Of a stretch of 52,132 nucleotides of DNA, positions 1-7,910 are shown in pieces (the stretch's first letter is position 1; each line of letters starts with the position of its first letter). This DNA is from Anaerolineae bacterium CG2_30_57_67. GTDB taxonomy: Bacteria > Chloroflexota > Anaerolineae > Anaerolineales > Villigracilaceae. The position numbers and the translations under genes are program-made. Where the stretch lies: positions 1 to 52,132 of the forward strand of contig MNXJ01000001.1 in NCBI GenBank assembly GCA_001872455.1, in the 5' to 3' direction. The notes beneath the pieces were generated by a model. That model had not been told where the DNA came from and searched no databases. It was given only the letters and a program-made list of their open reading frames with translations.

Positions 1-289
1 AGCGGTCGTCCGTGAAATCCAGCTCGCCAACTTTCATTCCAGTGATCCTTTCAATCGTTTCACCAGCCTGACGTACCCAAGCCCGCACGGGCAACTTGCG
101 ATGATCGCTCTCTGTCAGGATGTGCGCCAGCCAGATGGCAGCAATCCAGCCCCAACTCAGACCCTGATGCAACCCGTGACGCTTCAGGTGCTGGTCTATC
201 AGGTCTGGAAGACCCAGCCGTATCATGACTTCGAGCAAAAGCGGAAAGTCGTCAATCCGTTCTGTGGTTATAGCGATCTCAGGGTTCAT
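1..289 (-). CDS. IS1634-type transposase, N-terminal part (cut by window edge)
   Basis: This is the first 96 residues of a transposase read leftward; the rest lies beyond base 1. The translation starts MNPEIAITTERIDDFPLLLE and contains LSWGWIAAIWLAHILTESDH, followed by a WVRQAG segment and a terminal DFTDDR. This pattern matches the DUF4277 N-terminal domain of IS1634-family (IS4 superfamily) DDE transposases, where it precedes the catalytic domain. The catalytic residues are outside the window. The ATG at 287-289 is the only good start in this frame. No terminal inverted repeat could be fixed with confidence in the 200 bases upstream, so the end of the element is undefined. I am fairly sure of the family and cannot say whether the element is intact. 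Confidence 0.75.
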   Translation of the reverse strand, partial: MNPEIAITTERIDDFPLLLEVMIRLGLPDLIDQHLKRHGLHQGLSWGWIAAIWLAHILTESDHRKLPVRAWVRQAGETIERITGMKVGELDFTDDR

Positions 290-476
290 GCCCTGAGGAT
301 ATCAGGAAATTCGCGATTTCGCCAAAATTTTCAGCGAAAAGTCAGCTATCATGATACTTCTGACATAATTATTTTTATCGTAACGCTGGCTGTCAATCTT
401 CACTCCATAATACGGCGATTTACGAAAAACCTCCGCGAAACTCCGTCAACTTCGTGGTGGGGCGGCATTCATGTCG

Positions 477-516
477 CTGGTGATTACCCACAAGCCGCCA
501 ATTTTTGTCCTGCGGA
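477..516 (+). repeat. Half copy of the CTGGTGATTACCCACA palindromic repeat
   Basis: This stretch aligns with the reverse complement of the 67-bp palindromic element at 46756-46822. The first 17 bases are identical, then about 17 of the next 23 match. The second terminal arm is missing, so it looks like a decayed or half element. Confidence 0.7.
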
Positions 517-518
517 CA

Positions 519-566
519 AAAGCGACATAAATGTCGTGCTACGTTGTGCGATATTTATGTCGCTTT
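519..566. repeat. 14-bp perfect inverted repeat (GCGACATAAAT hairpin)
   Basis: AAAGCGACATAAAT at 519-532 is matched by its exact reverse complement at 553-566, leaving a 20-base loop. A smaller hairpin (TTTTGTCC/GGACAAAA) lies just before it. There is no T-tract, so a terminator role is not supported. Confidence 0.6.
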
Positions 567-627
567 GCAATGTCAAATCGAAAAGGGGATAAGTGTCATC
601 CGAATAAGGTGCTTTGTCTGCGCCAAA

Positions 628-643
628 GGTGACGCCTGTCACT
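628..643. promoter_or_regulatory. Candidate CRP/FNR-type operator, GGTGA-N6-TCACT
   Basis: The half-site spacing equals that of the CRP/FNR superfamily (TGTGA-N6-TCACA). A weak -10 (TACAAT, 666-671) would put the start near 678 and the operator centre near -42, the classic class II activator position. A similar site (GGTGA-N6-TCACC) lies in front of the isocitrate dehydrogenase gene. The regulator itself is not in the window, so this is inference from spacing and symmetry. Confidence 0.35.
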
Positions 644-694
644 GGCAGTTTTGATGCCCGCCGTCTACAATAACAACATCAACTGGAGGTATTT

Positions 695-910
695 ATGGCT
701 CTCAAACAATGGGAAGTTACAAAAATTCGCTACTGCGACCATGTTGGCCACGAAGTCGCTTTTGAAACCGAAATCGTCTACCCGGAAGATTTTCTCCCCG
801 ATGCGCCGCGCGTCAGCGCCCGGCGCTGTTCCAATGCCAAAGAATGCAATTTGTTTGATAATCCCACGTGTGTCTGGTGCGGTACTAACCCCAATCACAA
901 TCCTTTGTAA
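695..910 (+). CDS. Conserved-looking small Cys-rich protein, 71 aa
   Basis: A short protein beginning MALKQWEVTKIRYCDHVGHE with a good ribosome-binding site (GGAGG, 684-688). It has five cysteines, ending in a CVWCG pair followed by TNPNHNPL. The spread of Cys and His could bind a metal ion, but no named family is recognised; I believe similar short proteins occur in other Chloroflexota, which I cannot verify here. There is no signal peptide or membrane segment, so it should be cytoplasmic. It stands alone, facing the leftward tungstate operon, behind a candidate CRP/FNR-type operator. Function unknown. Confidence 0.7.
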   Translation: MALKQWEVTKIRYCDHVGHEVAFETEIVYPEDFLPDAPRVSARRCSNAKECNLFDNPTCVWCGTNPNHNPL

Positions 911-1010
911 AGCGCGGGCGGGTTCTTCCTCCTACCGTCCCGTTTAAAAACTCTCTCCTCCCTCTGAGCTGGTCATGGCAGCGCTCGCTGAAAACAGCGG
1001 GCGTTTGCCA

Positions 1011-1727
1011 TTAAATTCCCAAAAACGCGCGCACTTCTTGTGAAACTGGTTGCGAAAAAATCTGCTCCGGCGCGTCCACTTGCGCCAGACGCCCACCCAG
1101 GATAATCGCCAGACGGGTGGCAATCTGACGCGCTTCTTCCAAATCATGCGTGACGAAAAGGGTCGTCGTGCCGGTTTCGGCCAGCAGACGGCGTAAATCG
1201 TCCAGCAGATGGGCGCGGGTGGGCGCATCCAGCGCTGAAAAAGGCTCGTCGAGCAGCAACAGTTCCGGCTCCAGCGCCAGCGCCCGCGCCAGGCTGACGC
1301 GCTGCCCCTCGCCGCCCGAAAGTTCTGCGGCGCGGCGCTTTGCCAGCGGAAAAATTTTCAGACGTTCCAGCCATTTTTCCACCCGTGAGCGGATTTCCTT
1401 TTCGGGCAGGCCGCGAAAGCGCAGGCCGCAGGCGACGTTTTCGTAGACGGAAGTATCAAACAGCAGCGGAGATTGCATCACCAGGCCGAGCCGCCGCCGG
1501 TAGCGCAGCGCCGATTCGGCGCAGGCCGGGCGGCCATTGAGCCAGATTTCGCCCCGCTCGAGCGGAATCAGCCGCGCCAGCGCCATCAGCAGGGTACTTT
1601 TTCCGGCGCCGTTGGGGCCCGCCACCGCCAGGACGCCGCCCGCTTCCAGCTGGAGCGATTCGACGGTCAGCGCGAGTCGCTTTCCGCGCCGCACCCGCCA
1701 GTCAGTCAATTTGAGAAATTCGCTCAT
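1011..1727 (-). CDS. tupC: Tungstate ABC transporter ATP-binding protein TupC
   Basis: This 238-residue ABC ATPase should power tungstate (possibly molybdate) import on the cytoplasmic face of the membrane. Walker A is GPNGAGKST (residues 37-45), the signature is LSGGEGQRVSLARAL, Walker B is LLLLDEPFSALD, and the switch histidine sits in FVTHD. Length fits a single nucleotide-binding domain with no regulatory C-terminal TOBE domain, as is usual for TupC and unlike ModC. Its ATG overlaps the tupB stop (ATGA), so the two are translationally coupled. Substrate is inferred from the binding protein encoded at 2384-3229, not from the ATPase itself. Confidence 0.9.
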   Translation of the reverse strand: MSEFLKLTDWRVRRGKRLALTVESLQLEAGGVLAVAGPNGAGKSTLLMALARLIPLERGEIWLNGRPACAESALRYRRRLGLVMQSPLLFDTSVYENVACGLRFRGLPEKEIRSRVEKWLERLKIFPLAKRRAAELSGGEGQRVSLARALALEPELLLLDEPFSALDAPTRAHLLDDLRRLLAETGTTTLFVTHDLEEARQIATRLAIILGGRLAQVDAPEQIFSQPVSQEVRAFLGI

Positions 1728-2368
1728 TCTTTTCTGCCACGTTGTTGCAGGGCGGTCAGCGCCCAGTTGACGAGGAAGGTGATGGTGAGCAGAAGTACTC
1801 CCAGCCCAATTGCCAGGTCAAAATTGCCTTTGCCGGTTTCCAAAACGATGGCGGTGGTCAGCACGCGTGTTTGATAGCGAATGTTGCCGCCGACCATCAT
1901 GCTGGCGCCGACTTCAGAAATGACCGAGCCAAAGCCAGCCATCAGCGCGGCCAAAAGCGGCAGGCGCGCCTCGCGCCACAACATCCACACCATTTGCGGG
2001 GTGGAGGCGCCCAGGCCGAGCAGCTGCAGGCGCAGGCGCGGGTCGAGCGCTTGCAGGGCAGAAGTCGTCAGCCCGGCGATGACCGGGAAGGCGATGATGA
2101 CCTGGGCGAGGATGATGGCGGCGGGCGTGTAAATCAGCCGCAGTTCGCCGAGCGGCCCGGAGCGCCACAGCATGATTGCCACGAACAGGCCGACAACGAC
2201 GGGTGGCAGGCCCATGCCGGTGTTGACCAGGCTGAGAATTACGGCCCGCCCGGGGAATTTTCCCAGGGCGAGCAGGGTTCCCAGCGGCAGGCCAATCAGC
2301 AGGCTGAGGCCGGTCGCCAGCCCGGAAATTTGCAGCGAGAGCAGGGTGATTTGGAGCAGTTCTGGCAC
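1724..2368 (-). CDS. tupB: Tungstate ABC transporter permease TupB
   Basis: A 214-residue inner-membrane permease with about five hydrophobic segments. It carries the cytoplasmic coupling loop of ABC importers, here ASTPQMVWMLWREARLPLL, which contacts the ATPase, and the family segment FGSVISEVGASMMVGGNI seen in TupB/WtpB-like permeases. The neighbours are the ATPase (overlapping by 4 bases) and the lipoprotein 15 bases upstream. The three together form a complete importer. The start MPELLQITLLSLQISG fits the family. Confidence 0.9.
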   Translation of the reverse strand: MPELLQITLLSLQISGLATGLSLLIGLPLGTLLALGKFPGRAVILSLVNTGMGLPPVVVGLFVAIMLWRSGPLGELRLIYTPAAIILAQVIIAFPVIAGLTTSALQALDPRLRLQLLGLGASTPQMVWMLWREARLPLLAALMAGFGSVISEVGASMMVGGNIRYQTRVLTTAIVLETGKGNFDLAIGLGVLLLTITFLVNWALTALQQRGRKE

Positions 2369-2383
2369 GGTAAATGTTGGGGG

Positions 2384-3229
2384 CTACAGGCCTAAATCGG
2401 CATCGGTTTTGTCGGCATCAGGGAAGAAGAGCGGCTGACCGTATTGCTCTGCGCCAAAGGTGGCAATGATTTTTTGCACATCCGGCGATGTGATCCATCT
2501 GGCAAAAGCCAGCGCGCCGCCGGAATTGGTGTTCGGCCATTTGGCGGGGTTGACGGTGATGACGTGATAGACATTCAACAGGCTGTTATCGCCTTCGACG
2601 AGAATCTCCAGTTTCAGGTTGGTTTTGTTCGCCAGATAGGTGGCGCGGTCGGTGAGCGTGTAGGCGCTTTTTTCGGAGGCAATTGTCAGCGTTGCGCCCA
2701 TGCCCTGCCCGCTGGAGATGTACCAGCCGGGCGAGAAAGCCGCCGGGTCGAGTTCCGCTTTTTTCCACAGCGTCAGCTCGGCCTTGTTTGTGCCAGAGTC
2801 ATCGCCGCGGGAGATGAAGGGCGCCTGCGCGCTGGCAATCGCTTTGAACGCGTCCAAAACGGCCAGGCCTTTGATGCCTGCCGGGTCAGCCGCCGGGCCG
2901 ACGACGATGAAATCGTTGTGCATCACCAGAAAGCGCTCTTTGCCGAAACCGGCGTCCATCAGCGTTTTTTCGGCGGCGGGCGCGTGAACCAGTAAAACGT
3001 CGGCGTTGCCTTCTTCGCCCATTTTGAGCGCTGCACCTGTGCCGACGGCGACCGTCTGCACTTTGTAACCGGTCTGTGCTTCAAAGAGCGGAATCAACAC
3101 GTCGAGCAGGCCCGAATCTTGGGTGGAGGTGGTGGTGGCGAGGATGAGTGCCGGGTTGGCCGGGGCAGCCGGCGCACAGGCCGCCAAAAGCATGGAAATT
3201 AAAAATAAACTGGCGAAAATACGTTTCAT
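2384..3229 (-). CDS. tupA: Tungstate-binding lipoprotein TupA
   Basis: A 281-residue substrate-binding protein. The N-terminus is a lipoprotein signal peptide with lipobox LLAAC (Cys18), so the mature protein is lipid-anchored outside the membrane. The oxyanion-binding motif TTTST (residues 32-36) followed by QDSGLLD is typical of TupA and is the main reason for preferring tungstate over molybdate. Further family segments are GTGAALKMGEEGNADVLLVH and SRGDDSGTNKAEL. A strong Shine-Dalgarno (AAGGAGA) lies just upstream of the ATG. Tungstate uptake would supply tungsten-pterin enzymes such as aldehyde:ferredoxin oxidoreductases, none of which is in this window. Confidence 0.92.
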   Translation of the reverse strand: MKRIFASLFLISMLLAACAPAAPANPALILATTTSTQDSGLLDVLIPLFEAQTGYKVQTVAVGTGAALKMGEEGNADVLLVHAPAAEKTLMDAGFGKERFLVMHNDFIVVGPAADPAGIKGLAVLDAFKAIASAQAPFISRGDDSGTNKAELTLWKKAELDPAAFSPGWYISSGQGMGATLTIASEKSAYTLTDRATYLANKTNLKLEILVEGDNSLLNVYHVITVNPAKWPNTNSGGALAFARWITSPDVQKIIATFGAEQYGQPLFFPDADKTDADLGL

Positions 3230-3265
3230 GGTTATCTCCTTGAAAAGTGGTGCGTGGTTTCGCGT

Positions 3266-4240
3266 TTAAAGCGAGATTTGTTCCCCGCTGTGGGTGGTGG
3301 TGTAGCCGGTCAGTGATTCGGCGGCATGACGAAAAGAGGCCGTTTGCAGAGCGTCCAGCAAAGGCGCGAGGGCGGCATGGTAAACCAGCGGAATAATCAG
3401 GTCGTAGCGCTCTTCAAACAGAGGTAGGAAACCGATGCCCTGATTTTGGGCCGCGGCCTGAATACCGAGACTGACATCGGCCTGCCCGCGCCGGATGGCT
3501 TCAGCCGCCTGGCTGTGAGTTGGGACGCAGTTCTCGTAGCCGCGAATGGCGCTGATGGGCAGTTCCCGCCGCGCCAGTTCGCGCTCCAGCCAGATGCGTG
3601 TGCCAGAGCCGGGGTTGCGGTTGAGAAAAACAACATCGGCGCGGGTTAGATCTTCCAGCGAGCGAATTCCCAGCGGGTTGCCGGGGGCAACCATCAGCCC
3701 CTGGGCGCGGGTCGCCAGCGTCATCAGGCGGACGTTTTGCTCAGGAAAGATGCGGCGCACGGTGGGCAGGTTATATTCGCCGTTTTCATCCAAAATATGT
3801 GCGCCGCTTACCTGGCAAAGGCCCTGGCGCAGGTTGATTAATCCATCCAGCGAGCCAACCGGCAGGGCCAGCAGGTGCAGCTGCGGTCTCAGACGCTCTG
3901 CCAGCGCTTCCAGTGCCAGGTCGTGACTGCCGGAAAAAACCAGCGTAGGGATTTTCCCCTGCGGCAGAATCAACTCCTGCAGGAGAAATCCCCCGGCTTT
4001 GGCGCGATAGAATTTCTCCATCACCCCGGCGCTGAGGCGTGTTTCGGCAAGCTCGACCAGCCCGCCAGCTTCGAGTGCCTTGATGTGATGCTGAACCCAG
4101 GCCGGGTGCTTGCCGAGGGCGTGTCCCAACTGGCTAAGGGTGGCGGGCGCGGCCATCAGCAGGCGCAAAATTGCCAGTCGGCGGGCGTCGGCCAGCAGTT
4201 TGATTTGGTCAAACGTATGCAAAGGAGTAATTGTGTCCAT
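3266..4240 (-). CDS. HTH regulator with periplasmic-binding-like sensor domain, probable tup operon regulator
   Basis: A 324-residue one-component regulator. Residues 10-75 form an ArsR-like winged helix (LADARRLAILRLLMAAPATL, then HPAWVQHHIKALEAGGLVEL). Residues from about 95 to the end form a PBP-like domain (PF12727-type) with the segment NRNPGSGTRIWLERELARRE, found in ModE-like and molybdate-responsive proteins. No signal peptide is present, so the binding domain works in the cytoplasm. The gene ends 36 bases before tupA on the same strand, so it is probably the first gene of the operon and senses tungstate or molybdate. The pairing of ArsR-type HTH with this domain, rather than a LysR-type HTH, is notable. 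Ligand and target are inferred from position. Confidence 0.8.
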   Translation of the reverse strand: MDTITPLHTFDQIKLLADARRLAILRLLMAAPATLSQLGHALGKHPAWVQHHIKALEAGGLVELAETRLSAGVMEKFYRAKAGGFLLQELILPQGKIPTLVFSGSHDLALEALAERLRPQLHLLALPVGSLDGLINLRQGLCQVSGAHILDENGEYNLPTVRRIFPEQNVRLMTLATRAQGLMVAPGNPLGIRSLEDLTRADVVFLNRNPGSGTRIWLERELARRELPISAIRGYENCVPTHSQAAEAIRRGQADVSLGIQAAAQNQGIGFLPLFEERYDLIIPLVYHAALAPLLDALQTASFRHAAESLTGYTTTHSGEQISL

Positions 4241-4248
4241 ATTCGTTA

Positions 4249-4304
4249 GTTAAGGAAAAACTTAACACGTTCCAAGTGTAGCACAAACTTTCAAAATTAA
4301 TCAT
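4249..4304 (-). promoter_or_regulatory. Candidate promoter and operator of the regulator-tup operon
   Basis: Read leftward there is a TACACT -10 (4275-4280) with ATGATT as a weak -35 (4299-4304), spacing 18. Between it and the gene is a short palindrome GTTAAG-N6-CTTAAC (4249-4266), a plausible self-operator for the HTH regulator. The -35 directly abuts the inserted element at 4311. Confidence 0.35.
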
Positions 4305-4310
4305 AAAGCC

Positions 4311-4402
4311 CAATACTGTTAGTTAGCGGTTTCGGAGTCCAACGTCTCCCGACGTTGGCGCCAAAGTCTGGAGACGTTGGACTCCTTATCTAAACAGTAT
4401 TG
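4311..4402. mobile_element. MITE-like element, 92 bp, with 9-bp target duplication
   Basis: Terminal arms CAATACTGTT (4311-4320) and AACAGTATTG (4393-4402) are perfect inverted repeats. Inside is a second 16-bp perfect inverted repeat, GGAGTCCAACGTCTCC (4334-4349) with its complement at 4370-4385. The element is flanked by direct repeats CATAAAGCC at 4302-4310 and 4404-4412, which read as a target-site duplication, with one extra C at 4403. No coding capacity. It lies between divergent genes and could affect both promoters. Confidence 0.7.
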
Positions 4403-4485
4403 CCATAAAGCCGACTCTCATTTGCGCTTAATTTACGTCCCTGGAAGAGGTCGTACAATTTGTTCTTCAAAGGAGATTTGATTTT

Positions 4486-5078
4486 ATGAAAAAAACGCGT
4501 AAATCTGAGCCGCCCGTGTGGAGAGAATTGGCAAAACGTAATAAGTTTTTTCTAGGTGGTGTAGCGGCGGTTGTCTTGCTGGGCTTGACCAGCATGTTGA
4601 TTGGCACGCAGCTGGAAAATCGCAATAGTTTTTGTGCATCCTGCCATACGGAAGGCGAAAGTACGTTTTATCAGCCCCGCTGGACCTGGCAACTTTTCAC
4701 GAAATCAAGGGCACAACCCGCTGTATTGATTGTCATACCGGGCCGGGCATCACTGGGCGCGTCGGCGGGCTGATCGCGGGAGCATCCGACCTGGTTGCCT
4801 ATTTTAGCGGGCGTTATCCACAACCAGCGGTGGTGGAAGGCCAAATTAGCGACGGAAACTGTCTGAAGTGCCACGCAACGATTGCCCAAAAACAAGACAT
4901 GAGCAATCATTTTCACGTCTTTTTGTCACAATGGCAAAAAGCCGACCCCAACGCGGCGACCTGTGTTAGTTGCCATAACGGTCACAATCTGGCTGGCGAT
5001 GAAAAAATTAAATTTTTGAACGAAAAAGACACGGTTGTTATCTGTAAGAAATGTCACGCGGTGGCTGGAGCAGAATAA
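4486..5078 (+). CDS. NapC/NirT-type membrane-anchored multihaem cytochrome c (frame broken)
   Basis: A quinol-oxidising or electron-shuttling cytochrome with an N-terminal membrane anchor (about residues 22-44) and five CXXCH haem sites: CASCH, CIDCH, CLKCH, CVSCH and CKKCH. The reading frame changes after TEGESTFYQ: the first frame starts at 4486, and the rest continues one frame over to the stop at 5076-5078. One missing C in the CCCC run at 4675-4678 would restore a single protein of about 197 residues reading FYQPPLDLATFHEIKG. All haem motifs are intact on both sides, so a base-calling error is as likely as a real lesion. A ribosome-binding site (AAAGGAG) precedes the ATG, and a weak promoter (TTTACG-16-TACAAT, 4432-4459) lies upstream. 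NapC/NrfH proteins usually carry four haems; five is less common. No partner reductase is adjacent. Confidence 0.75.
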
Positions 5079-5101
5079 CGGCTTGACGCCAAAATTGGTC
5101 T

Positions 5102-5130
5102 TTGACGAATTTTCCTTTCCGTGTTATTAT
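5102..5130 (+). promoter_or_regulatory. Sigma-70 promoter of the cold-shock gene
   Basis: TTGACG (5102-5107), a 17-base spacer and TATTAT (5125-5130) predict a start near 5137. This leaves a leader of about 140 bases before the ATG at 5277, similar to the long leaders of cspA-type genes. Confidence 0.75.
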
Positions 5131-5175
5131 GTCCAGGAAGGACACCAGTAAGTTCGCGTTGAAAAGAAACGATGT

Positions 5176-5205
5176 GGCTCATGGTTCAAATCCGTGGGCC
5201 TTTTT
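5176..5205 (+). terminator. Terminator-like hairpin inside the csp leader
   Basis: GGCTCATGG (5176-5184) pairs with CCGTGGGCC (5192-5200), with two G-U pairs, around a 7-base loop, and TTTTTGTTT follows. This has the form of an intrinsic terminator upstream of the coding region. The left arm GGCTC could alternatively pair with GAGCC at 5225-5229, which would open the terminator. Confidence 0.6.
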
Positions 5206-5276
5206 GTTTGACTGGCCGTGAAACGAGCCGCGTGTCTACCTAATTTCTTTCTGTTTTTTGCAACAAGGAGCAAAAC

Positions 5277-5489
5277 ATGACCACTCGTATCACCGGCACA
5301 GTCAAATGGTTCAACGGCACCAAAGGCTACGGCTTCATCTCCCGCGAAGGCGGCGAGGATGTATTCGTTCACTTCTCCGCCATTCAGGGCGATGGCTTCA
5401 AAAACCTGAATGAAGGCCAGAAGGTCGAATTTTCCGTGGAAAAGGGCCCCAAAGGCGCCCAGGCCAGCAACGTTGTCGTTCTTGGCTAA
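5277..5489 (+). CDS. csp: Cold-shock protein, CspA family
   Basis: A 70-residue single cold-shock domain that binds single-stranded RNA and DNA and melts secondary structure in mRNA. RNP1 is KGYGFI (16-21) and RNP2 is VFVHF (29-33); the N-terminal [16 protein letters not shown] block is standard. A strong ribosome-binding site (AAGGAG) precedes the ATG. It has its own promoter, long structured leader and downstream terminator, so it is monocistronic. Several csp paralogues are common in a genome, so the exact paralogue is not assignable. Confidence 0.96.
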   Translation: MTTRITGTVKWFNGTKGYGFISREGGEDVFVHFSAIQGDGFKNLNEGQKVEFSVEKGPKGAQASNVVVLG

Positions 5490-5509
5490 TTCCCAGGCTT
5501 GACCATTGG

Positions 5510-5539
5510 CTCCCCGGCAGGAAACTGTCGGGGAGTTTT
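5510..5539 (+). terminator. Intrinsic terminator after csp
   Basis: CTCCCCGGCAG / CTGTCGGGGAG with a GAAA tetraloop and TTTT tail, 20 bases after the csp stop. Confidence 0.85.
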
Positions 5540-5553
5540 GATTCGCGTCTGCG

Positions 5554-5621
5554 GGTGATTTATGTCACCTTTTTCTGTTACCTGTGGCGTGAAAAGTGAC
5601 AGCAAGCGCAGGTGATATAAT
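5554..5621 (+). promoter_or_regulatory. icd promoter region: CRP/FNR-type palindrome and extended -10
   Basis: GGTGA-N6-TCACC at 5554-5569 has CRP/FNR half-site spacing. TGATATAAT (5613-5621) is an extended -10 with no good -35, consistent with an activator-dependent promoter. The predicted start near 5628 puts the palindrome centre near -66. Compare the similar site at 628-643. Confidence 0.45.
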
Positions 5622-5654
5622 TTCGTTAGAAATTTCACTAAAGGAGACAAACAC

Positions 5655-7055
<1,401 letters not shown>

Positions 7056-7104
7056 GTTTATGGTTAGTGTACAGTAAACCGTAGCGTCCATCCAAAATAA
7101 GGTG

Positions 7105-7159
7105 GAACGCAGTAAAACAGTCCAAACCTACCAAAGGTTTGGATTGTTTTACTGCGTTC
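7105..7159. repeat. 25-bp near-perfect inverted repeat
   Basis: The arm at 7105-7129 (beginning GAACGCAGTAAAACAG) matches the complement of 7135-7159 with one mismatch, leaving a 5-base loop. The RNA hairpin would be very stable. It could end icd transcription, but there is no T-tract; a REP or MITE-like repeat is equally possible. Confidence 0.7.
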
Positions 7160-7304
7160 ACAAAATGAACTTTGCACGAGGTTGCTGGAATAATCAAGGC
7201 TTTCGTGGCTGGCGGTTTTCCACAAGCGGTCCAGGCATTTGTCACCCAGGTGAATAGAAAAACCGCTGTTTAAACCCTAACTCGGATAAGCCGAAAGAGA
7301 TTTG

Positions 7305-7370
7305 ACCACGAAGGCCGCGAAGCAACACAAAGGAAAACCAAAAAACTTTGTGACTCTTTGTGGTTAATTT
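7305..7370. repeat. Imperfect inverted repeat of the ACCACAAAG type
   Basis: ACCACGAAG with CGCGAAG and ACACAAAGG near 7305-7333 is roughly inverted as CTTTGTGACTCTTTGTGGTT at 7346-7365. I recall similar ACCACGAAGG/CACAAAG repeats from intergenic regions of many environmental bacteria. Function unknown. Confidence 0.45.
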
Positions 7371-7480
7371 CCTTGCTTTTTGTGCAAGAATTTCACTGAT
7401 AAGATACTAAAATAGGGATAGTGAAAAACAGGTAATTATGGAGAAACTGTCAGAATTCTGTATGAGAGTTTATTCTCGCC

Positions 7481-7509
7481 TTGACGCTACTCTCCAAGAC
7501 AAGTATCAT
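7481..7509 (+). promoter_or_regulatory. groESL promoter
   Basis: TTGACG (7481-7486), a 17-base spacer and TATCAT (7504-7509). The predicted start falls at about 7516, at the beginning of the CIRCE element, so HrcA binding would block initiation. Confidence 0.85.
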
Positions 7510-7514
7510 AGCAG

Positions 7515-7541
7515 TTAGCACTCGAAAGGAATGAGTGCTAA
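7515..7541. promoter_or_regulatory. CIRCE operator (HrcA site)
   Basis: A perfect consensus TTAGCACTC-N9-GAGTGCTAA. It marks groESL as controlled by the heat-shock repressor HrcA, which is not encoded in this window. Confidence 0.97.
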
Positions 7542-7591
7542 TCGTTTCTATCGTTTATTCAACTTTTCAACATCTGTTACAGGAGGCGTGT

Positions 7592-7891
7592 ATGAGCATT
7601 TCTATCAAACCCCTCGGCAATCGCGTCGTGGTGGAACCCATCGAACAGGAAGACGTTACTCCAAGCGGTATTGTCCTGCCGGACACCGCCAAAGAGAAAC
7701 CGCAACAAGGCATGGTTCTGGCCGCCGGCCCTGGCGAACGCGATGAAGATGGCGACCGCATCGCCATGGATGTCAAAACTGGCGACAAAGTTCTCTTCGC
7801 CAAATATGCTGGCACCGAGCTGAAAATGGATGGCAAGAAACTGCTCATCCTGCGCGAAACCGACCTGCTCGGTATTCTTGAATCAAAATAA
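7592..7891 (+). CDS. groES: Co-chaperonin GroES
   Basis: A 99-residue lid subunit of the chaperonin, cytoplasmic heptamer. The N-terminus [20 protein letters not shown] and the mobile loop region ([20 protein letters not shown]) are standard. The start is set at 7592 because AGGAGG lies 6 bases upstream and the family begins here; an in-frame upstream ATG at 7535 sits inside the CIRCE region and is not credible. groEL follows after 19 bases. Confidence 0.97.
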   Translation: MSISIKPLGNRVVVEPIEQEDVTPSGIVLPDTAKEKPQQGMVLAAGPGERDEDGDRIAMDVKTGDKVLFAKYAGTELKMDGKKLLILRETDLLGILESK

Positions 7892-7910
7892 TCCACTGGA
7901 GGAATGACGT

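Larger units (their letters stand above)
290..694. other. Non-coding gap beside the transposase gene
   Basis: No convincing gene is seen. An open frame at 101-592 overlaps the transposase antisense and has no family character. The gap holds a 10-bp palindrome TATCATGATA at 347-356, a half copy of a palindromic repeat (477-516), a hairpin built on GCGACATAAAT (519-566), and a candidate operator plus weak promoter in front of the gene at 695. Confidence 0.6.
7056..7480. other. Non-coding gap between icd and groES
   Basis: No gene is supported. A 67-codon leftward open frame (7042-7245) runs through the inverted repeat and has no family character. The gap holds the 25-bp inverted repeat at 7105-7159 and an imperfect ACCACGAAG-type inverted repeat at 7305-7370. 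Confidence 0.6.

Noticed and set aside
101-592. 163-codon rightward open frame at the left end
   Set aside because: It overlaps the transposase antisense and the repeat region, with no conserved features.
974-1008. Hairpin GCTCGCTG-AAAA-CAGCGGGC downstream of tupC
   Set aside because: A stem exists but no T-tract on either strand, so a terminator call is not supported.
5181-5197. tRNA T-arm-like sequence (CATGG-TTCAAAT-CCGTG)
   Set aside because: No acceptor, D-arm or anticodon arm around it; it is better explained as the loop of the csp leader hairpin.
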